Assembly: GCA_028065135.1 (NCBI GenBank)
Contig: JAPTWR010000131.1
Span: 1 to 11,317, forward strand
Length of the DNA: 11,317 bases
Origin: Acidithiobacillus sp.
Lineage (GTDB): Bacteria; Pseudomonadota; Gammaproteobacteria; Acidithiobacillales; Acidithiobacillaceae
Direction: 5' to 3'
The notes under the pieces are model-generated. The model was not told where the DNA came from. It did not search any database and worked only from the letters and a program-made list of their open reading frames with translations. This document shows positions 6,822 through 11,317 of the stretch, in pieces (position 1 is the stretch's first letter; each line of letters starts with the position of its first letter). Made by a program: the position numbers and the translations under genes.

Positions 6822-7781
6822 ATGGAGATTGGTGCTGAAAAATTAAAGGATCTCGCCCGCAAGTTAAAGGCGGCCGGATATATCCCAGGACAAAGCTACG
6901 AACAATGCCGGAATATGGCCTTGTGGCATCCCGGGATGGCCGATGTCATGCGGTCGATAAACAGCCAAGCCCTGTTTAGTCTGGTTACGCAGTTGCTTGC
7001 AGAACCCAACCAGATACATCACCGGGTCGTATTGGGGAAAACAGGGAATGGCATGTCTGGTTTCTTGACGCCTTCGAATAAGGGCGTTGGCAGTTTTGGC
7101 AATGTATCGCCAGAGGAAGCGGAGCGTATTCTGGGCAATACGTCTTTCCGTATTTCTTTGCATGGAGAGGATCGGCAGCGCACAGACAGCGAAGCGGAAC
7201 ACGCCCCTGCTGGGAACCACTCTTTCCGCAACCAAGGCACCAAGCTGATCGAAGCGGGTTATGTTCCCGGGATGGAATATCGCCATGCGTTGGAAATGGG
7301 CAAGTGGAATCCCGAAATGGAGCGGTTTTTGGCGGATTTATCTGGACGAGTGGGTGATCCAGGCCATCAGGAAGCCTTTAACCACGCGAAATCACTGGCT
7401 GAACTGGAATTAGCCTGCACTGCGAGCAAAATAGATGGTGATGGCAGCTACCACTCGCTCGTTTTGGGCACAACAGCCTTTGGAAAAAGGCCCATTCCGT
7501 TGCCATTCGTTACTGGCCTTTTCCACAAAGAAGATGCATTAGGTCACAGCGTTACCTGGGGCCGCACGGCGGACGGCATGTCCGACCCCTATCAGGCATT
7601 TGTGCAGGATCTGCACGAATTGCTGGTCAAACACGCCGATGTGATCAATCGACCTGGAGCACGGGGCGACGGAATGCAGATTGCCGTGTCTCGTGGAATC
7701 GTTGACCGGCTGCTGTCGTATTCAGACGCATCGAAATACATCCAAAATTTGCGATTTTTTGATGTCGGTCAGCGCACCTAA
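6822..7781 (+). CDS. Hypothetical protein with two diverged copies of one domain
   Basis: I do not recognise this 319-aa protein, but it contains an internal duplication. Residues 6-46 and about 135-173 share AGY-I/V-PG, a Tyr three to four residues later, a helix, then M-x-x-W-x-P-x-M. Further on, HHRVVLG (66-72) and YHSLVLG (210-216) match, so each unit may be about 120 residues. The C-terminal 65 residues are a separate helical part. No signal peptide or membrane segment is seen; it should be cytoplasmic. AAGGGGAC precedes the ATG. It is the first gene of the collinear block with the vWA and TerD genes, 37 nt ahead of the vWA gene. It may be a partner of that Ter-type module; the function is open. 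Confidence 0.78.
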   Translation: MEIGAEKLKDLARKLKAAGYIPGQSYEQCRNMALWHPGMADVMRSINSQALFSLVTQLLAEPNQIHHRVVLGKTGNGMSGFLTPSNKGVGSFGNVSPEEAERILGNTSFRISLHGEDRQRTDSEAEHAPAGNHSFRNQGTKLIEAGYVPGMEYRHALEMGKWNPEMERFLADLSGRVGDPGHQEAFNHAKSLAELELACTASKIDGDGSYHSLVLGTTAFGKRPIPLPFVTGLFHKEDALGHSVTWGRTADGMSDPYQAFVQDLHELLVKHADVINRPGARGDGMQIAVSRGIVDRLLSYSDASKYIQNLRFFDVGQRT

Positions 7782-7818
7782 TCATGTCACCATTTTTCAA
7801 CCACAAAGGAGTAACCCA

Positions 7819-8601
7819 ATGGCCGTAGATTTGCACAAGTCCAGCGAAAAAGCTGGCATTCAACTGAAGAAACACGGGGTTGACACGTCCCGGTTGCCCA
7901 ACATGCGAGTCGGCGTGTGTCTGGATATTTCTGGATCCATGAACGAGGAATACCGGGATGGGCACGTCCAGGACGCGCTGACGCACTTGCTGGCGCTGGC
8001 CATGCACATGGACAAATCTGCCAAGATCGACGTGTTCATTTTCAACCATGGCGCACAGCAGATGCCGGAACCGGCCACGCTCCAGAATTACGCGGGCTAT
8101 GTTGACCGTTATATCAGCGATCATGTGGGCGGCGGTACGGATTACGCACCGGTGATTCACCTAACCTACCAGCACTACTATCCGGCGCTGGATCACTTGC
8201 ATAGCGCGGCGAGTGCTGCGCGTCACGTAGCCAGTCTGGCCCACCATGGACACGGACTGTTGGGCAGCTTGTTCGGGCATCACAAACACGATGAGCCGCC
8301 TGCTGCTCCCACTGTGGTCAATCCCGCTGACCATGATCCGGTGTTCATGCTGTTCCTGACGGACGGCGATAACGGGGATAAGGAAGCCACCCGCCATGCG
8401 GTACATGCGGCGACTGGACTGCCTCTGTTCTGGTCGTTCGTGGGCCTTGCGCACAATTCCCGGTTTCTTGAAGAGTTGTCCCGCGAGACGGACGCGGAGT
8501 TTGTCCATCTGGAAGACGGAATCCGCATCAGCGATGACGACCTGTACCGGCAACTGATCAGCGCCAAGCTAGGCGCGTGGCTGCGGAATCTGCACGTCTG
8601 A
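7819..8601 (+). CDS. vWA (TerF/TerY-like) metal-binding protein
   Basis: This 260-aa protein is a von Willebrand factor A domain with a complete MIDAS: DISGS at residues 36-40 (DxSxS), T107 in GGGTDYAP, and D182 in LTDGDN. The MIDAS binds a divalent cation and mediates protein contacts. Between T107 and D182 lies a His-rich insert (about 126-157, with at least eight His) that is not part of the core fold. vWA proteins of this type occur in Ter tellurite/stress loci with TerD and TelA, and a TerD gene follows here. The ATG at 7819 is preceded by AAAGGAG. The frame is open further upstream but overlaps the previous gene. The protein lacks a signal peptide, so it acts in the cytoplasm. Confidence 0.9.
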   Translation: MAVDLHKSSEKAGIQLKKHGVDTSRLPNMRVGVCLDISGSMNEEYRDGHVQDALTHLLALAMHMDKSAKIDVFIFNHGAQQMPEPATLQNYAGYVDRYISDHVGGGTDYAPVIHLTYQHYYPALDHLHSAASAARHVASLAHHGHGLLGSLFGHHKHDEPPAAPTVVNPADHDPVFMLFLTDGDNGDKEATRHAVHAATGLPLFWSFVGLAHNSRFLEELSRETDAEFVHLEDGIRISDDDLYRQLISAKLGAWLRNLHV

Positions 8602-8614
8602 CGGGAGGTGCGAT

Positions 8615-8980
8615 GTGGGCAAGGAAATTGACGAGTTGGTGGACTCCATCAGCAATATCGGCAAATACATCATCAAGCGTGTCGTCGCGGCAGCGCATGA
8701 GGCGGAAGGCGTGGTGGCTACCTCCGCATCCACTAATGCAACCTCATGCCGGGGTGCAGCCCCTTCGCAGGCCGGGCAGGCTGCCGTTGATTTCCACCTG
8801 GGCGAGTGGCGGCGTTTCACGGAAGGCGGGGAGGCCTATCGGGTTATGGCGCCGCTCCGCCAGTCGGATGGTGACTGGATTATGCGCATCCAGACGAAAG
8901 ACGGCACGCAAGCCGAGTATCCGTTAAGCAACATTCTTCGGAATCCGCCTTTGGTGACGGAAGTCGGCGAAGCAGAGTAG
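8615..8980 (+). CDS. Hypothetical small protein in the Ter-type block
   Basis: I do not recognise this 121-aa protein. It begins with an amphipathic helix (residues 4-33, IDELVDSISNIGKYIIKRVV), has a low-complexity Ala/Ser/Thr linker to about residue 58, and a compact beta-rich second half that includes FHLGEWRRF and a YPLSNILRNPP tail. The start is GTG at 8615, with GGGAGG at 8603-8608, 6 nt ahead. An ATG at 8613 lies in another frame that encodes an implausible Trp/Arg-rich product. It follows the vWA gene by 13 nt and precedes TerD by 79 nt, so co-transcription is likely. Confidence 0.7.
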   Translation: MGKEIDELVDSISNIGKYIIKRVVAAAHEAEGVVATSASTNATSCRGAAPSQAGQAAVDFHLGEWRRFTEGGEAYRVMAPLRQSDGDWIMRIQTKDGTQAEYPLSNILRNPPLVTEVGEAE

Positions 8981-9059
8981 TCGCAGTAAGCGCCTAGCCG
9001 TCATGCGTCATCATTGGAAATGGCGGCAAATGGTTCATCGCAAAAAAGAGGAAATCAGC

Positions 9060-9659
9060 ATGGCAATACAGTTGCAGAAGGGAAGCGGTATCAATCTGAC
9101 CAAGGATCACGGTCTGGATGATGTGGAAATCGAAGTGACCTTTGACATTGACCCGACTCACCCGGTCAAGGCGCACGAGATGGACGTGAACGCCTGTGCG
9201 TTCGCCATCACGCACAAGGATGGCAAGGCCGTCGCCCCGCGCGATGAGGCGTTCGTGTTCTACAACAACCGCGATTACGGCAATGGCGCATTGACGCACG
9301 ACGTGGACGGCGGCAGCGTCGGCGACGACAAGATGTATTTGCATTTCAGTAAACTGGAACAGTCACCGGATGGTATTGATGAAGTCTCCTGTATTGTGGA
9401 GATTTACGAGGGACTGGCGCGTGGGCATCACTTTGGCCAGTTCAGTCATTGCACAGCGCACATCGTCAACCCGGCAACCAAGGAAGTCATTGCCGAGTTC
9501 AAGTTGACGGAAGAGGACAGCAACGCCACGGCGGTGCAGATGGGTTCTTTTGTCAAGGAAGACGGCCACTGGCACTTCAAGGCGGTCGGTGCAGGGTACC
9601 AGAAAGGCCTGGCGGACTTCCTGCATGTGTATGGGCTTGTGGAGTCTGGCCCGGAATAA
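9060..9659 (+). CDS. TerD family stress protein
   Basis: This 199-aa protein is a TerD-domain protein, a Ca2+-binding beta-sandwich of the tellurium-resistance/stress family. Visible marks are the N-terminal KGSGINLTK, a DVNACAFAI segment where family members have a D-x-D-A-x-A-F version, FVFYNN at residues 66-71, the VGDDKMYLHFSKL block around 86-99, and the late GSFVKEDGHWHFKAVGAGY motif. These Asp-rich sites normally hold calcium. The length is near the usual 190 residues. The ATG at 9060 has GAGGA a few bases upstream; the open frame reaches 9003 but lacks a ribosome-binding site there. It lies in the same strand block as the vWA gene, a typical Ter partnership. No full ter operon (terZABCE) is present. 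Whether it confers tellurite resistance is unknown. Confidence 0.93.
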   Translation: MAIQLQKGSGINLTKDHGLDDVEIEVTFDIDPTHPVKAHEMDVNACAFAITHKDGKAVAPRDEAFVFYNNRDYGNGALTHDVDGGSVGDDKMYLHFSKLEQSPDGIDEVSCIVEIYEGLARGHHFGQFSHCTAHIVNPATKEVIAEFKLTEEDSNATAVQMGSFVKEDGHWHFKAVGAGYQKGLADFLHVYGLVESGPE

Positions 9660-9688
9660 TGGGCCGCGTGGTGCAGAGGACTACGGCC

Positions 9689-9814
9689 ATGACCGCCACT
9701 CTAGTTATTGGCTATGCCATATGGGTGTCGGCCATGGAATCCTGCTGGCCACTCGTCGTTTGTTTGCTACCTCTCCCTGTCGTGATGATGGGGATTGGTT
9801 TTTTCGCGAATTAG
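9689..9814 (+). CDS. Tiny membrane protein, 41 aa
   Basis: This is a small hydrophobic ORF with one or two membrane segments (residues 2-16 and about 20-40). AGAGGA lies 8 nt before the ATG at 9689. An alternative in-frame ATG at 9659 overlaps the terD stop (TAATG) and would give 51 aa with a basic leader. The stop TAG at 9812 merges with the ribosome-binding site of the next small gene. No family is recognised. The close packing supports a real gene, but the short length keeps confidence moderate. Confidence 0.5.
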   Translation: MTATLVIGYAIWVSAMESCWPLVVCLLPLPVVMMGIGFFAN

Positions 9815-9823
9815 GAGACACGC

Positions 9824-10033
9824 ATGCTTTGGTTGTTGGCAGTTATCGGTATTCCCATTTTGGTGGTCATGCTCCTGTTCTTCGCCGCGGCAGATGATTT
9901 TTGGCAGGTCATTACGTTCAGGATCAGCTTTTCGCGTTTAGTCGATGATCTGGCGCATATTTTAGCGATTGTTGTTTTGGGTGGCATAGCTGAGTTATTC
10001 AGCCTGTATATGCTGTTAACGCATTTTCTTTAG
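9824..10033 (+). CDS. Small two-helix membrane protein, 69 aa
   Basis: Two membrane segments are visible, residues 2-22 and about 45-66, joined by a polar part with FRISFSRLVDDLA. AGGAG at 9813-9817 precedes the ATG at 9824. It lies 9 nt after the 41-aa ORF and 14 nt before the next gene, so it is probably co-transcribed. The two membrane peptides could anchor or pair with the TerD/vWA proteins at the membrane, as TerC does in classical ter systems, but they show no likeness to TerC. Confidence 0.65.
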   Translation: MLWLLAVIGIPILVVMLLFFAAADDFWQVITFRISFSRLVDDLAHILAIVVLGGIAELFSLYMLLTHFL

Positions 10034-10047
10034 CGAGGAGTATTCCC

Positions 10048-10545
10048 ATGTCAGCAGAAAAAGAGCGTCAACTTTTTGACGCAGAACCAGATGGTCTGGC
10101 ATTAAGTCTGTTTACGCCGCTGTCCGGATTGTCGGACGTGGAAGCGGACCATTACCTGGTGCGCCGCTGCGCCGAGCACATGACTGCAAAACTGGCCCTG
10201 TCCCGCGCAAAAGGCCGGGGCGGGTGGCATACGCCGAGATGCGATGTCGATCATCTGCATAGGATGCTACGTGAGCATGTGGAAAAAGGCGATATGGTGG
10301 ACGTGCTTAATCTGGCGGGGATGATTCTCGTGCGGCAGTCCTGCGGACGACAGGAGTCCTACGGACAGCAAGGGGCAAGCGGCCAACAAGCGGCCAGCAA
10401 ACAGACGTCACTGCCGGATCACCAAGCCTGTTTGGGGCCGACGGGCGGACCTGGCACGAAAGCGGAGAAGGTTAAAGATATGCTCGAATCGTACAACTGG
10501 ACCACCCAAACGGCGGGATGTGCGGATGAGGCCAGCGGGGATTGA
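10048..10545 (+). CDS. Phage/plasmid-type hypothetical protein
   Basis: This 165-aa protein has a central segment, about residues 45-95, with LSRAKGRGGWHTPRCDVDHLHRM-type sequence followed by HVEKGDMVDVLNLAGMI. From memory this pattern (KGRGGW...HVxKGDPVDVxN) recurs in hypothetical proteins of phages and plasmids; its function is not known to me. The C-terminal part is a Gln/Ser/Gly-rich linker (about 100-140) ending in a short helix. GAGGAG at 10035-10040 supports the ATG. Its stop overlaps the start of the next gene (TGATG at 10543-10547), so the two are likely coupled. The host context of a mobile element fits. Confidence 0.75.
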   Translation: MSAEKERQLFDAEPDGLALSLFTPLSGLSDVEADHYLVRRCAEHMTAKLALSRAKGRGGWHTPRCDVDHLHRMLREHVEKGDMVDVLNLAGMILVRQSCGRQESYGQQGASGQQAASKQTSLPDHQACLGPTGGPGTKAEKVKDMLESYNWTTQTAGCADEASGD

Positions 10546-11317
10546 TGCGCATGGGCGGCTTGTTCGACGATGACGTGGCAAGTCATGACCAGCCGGACGC
10601 ACTTTTCCCGGTGGATAGCCAGGCACATCCCGCTGGACTTGCAGGCTGCGAAAGCCCAGCGGTCCGCGGTGGTCCGACGGCACTGTTTGCTGATGATGCG
10701 GTAAACCAATCCGTCCCACCGCCAAAATCTGTCGGCTGCAAGCCTGTCACCGCATTGCCTTTGGACGAGATGCCGACAGCAATTCAACAAAAGCCATCGA
10801 GCGCGGCAGCGATTGCTGCACCCTTGCCACTGGATGATTTACCGACAGCCCCGCAAGCGATACCAAAGACCATCATTCAACCCGTGACCTTAGCACCCGC
10901 TGCAGCCACGGCGCCTCAGGGTACAGTCACCAGTACGCCGCAGCCGCAAGAGCTGTTTCAGGAGCCGGAAGATCCTCTGGTTCATAAGGCGTTGCAACAT
11001 GCCCAAGAGAAGTATCCGGATGTCTTCGAACGTAAAAAACGCATGTTGAAAGCGCGCTTCGAAACCCTGTTGCCGCTGGACTTCGACAAGATCAGCGCCT
11101 TTAGTGCCGGTACCCTGCCTCATGTGCAGGTGGTCCTGCGCGAGGTATCCGAAAGCAGTCAGAATCTCTCCGCGCTATCCGTGTCCACCGCTATCCAGGA
11201 AATCACGACGGCGGCGCGTGACGCCGCTGCGCGGGCCAACGCTGGAGGGCATTCTTCGTCTCACGGTATTGGCGGACTGCTGAAGCGGGTTGAAAGCGCC
11301 GTCAGGCACTTCGATCC
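10545..11317 (+). CDS. Partial Pro/Ala-rich protein, possibly TelA-like
   Basis: The frame opens at ATG 10545 (or 10551) and continues without a stop to the window edge, giving at least 257 residues; the gene is cut at its 3' end. Residues 1-140 are a disordered, Pro/Ala-rich region with a repeated L-P-L-D-D/E-M/L-P-T-A motif at 71-79 and 94-102. From about 145 on it becomes a folded helical region with ERKKRMLKARFETLLPLDFDKISAFSAG and later GGLLKRVESAVRHFD. That order resembles the start of TelA/KlaA toxic-anion-resistance proteins, and TelA commonly sits with TerD and vWA genes, so a TelA-like identity is plausible but unproved because the diagnostic core lies beyond the edge. Confidence 0.6.
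   Translation, partial: MRMGGLFDDDVASHDQPDALFPVDSQAHPAGLAGCESPAVRGGPTALFADDAVNQSVPPPKSVGCKPVTALPLDEMPTAIQQKPSSAAAIAAPLPLDDLPTAPQAIPKTIIQPVTLAPAAATAPQGTVTSTPQPQELFQEPEDPLVHKALQHAQEKYPDVFERKKRMLKARFETLLPLDFDKISAFSAGTLPHVQVVLREVSESSQNLSALSVSTAIQEITTAARDAAARANAGGHSSSHGIGGLLKRVESAVRHFD

Noticed and set aside
8577..8927. A 116-aa + strand ORF overlapping the 121-aa gene
   Set aside because: It is a Trp/Arg-rich frame overlapping the end of the vWA gene; the GTG frame at 8615 gives a protein-like sequence with proper spacing.

Overview
The window looks like part of a mobile or accessory element (integrated island, ICE or plasmid) of a moderately GC-rich proteobacterium. A degenerate CRISPR array with type I-E/IV-A-like repeats sits beside a Dam-type methylase, a BRO-N antirepressor-like protein, a phage-type RecA-fold ATPase, an HU protein and a TerD/vWA stress module. 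From memory, acidithiobacilli carry similar repeats with type IV genes on islands. That is only a low-confidence hint about the host. There are no rRNA, tRNA or core metabolic genes to place it better.

Region 1 (1-1486) is a CRISPR array with 23 full repeats, a cut repeat at the left edge and a decayed terminal repeat, then a strong intrinsic terminator. No cas gene is visible. By analogy with I-E repeats the array reads left to right, so the leader and any cas/csf genes should lie left of position 1. The repeats are unusually diverse: 20 different sequences among 23. The variation is concentrated in an 8-nt centre that keeps purine-pyrimidine alternation and the hairpin stem.

Region 2 (1606-5514) is a tightly packed + strand block. 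It holds a YbjQ/UPF0145 protein, a D12-class adenine methylase (ATGA overlap), a protein with two BRO-N domains (TAATG overlap), a Sak4-like ATPase and an unrecognised acidic protein. It looks like a DNA-modification and recombination/regulation module of a mobile element.

Region 3 (5665-6757) holds an HU protein and an exported protein of unknown function, separated by a hairpin.

Region 4 (6822 to the right edge) is a second collinear + strand block. It holds a protein built from two diverged copies of one domain, a vWA protein with an intact MIDAS and a His-rich insert, a small protein, a TerD protein, two tiny membrane proteins, a 165-aa phage/plasmid-type protein and the start of a Pro/Ala-rich protein that may be TelA-like and runs off the window. 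TerD, vWA and TelA are known partners in Ter-type stress systems. The duplicated-domain protein and the small ORFs are the less familiar parts and the best candidates for an undescribed variant.
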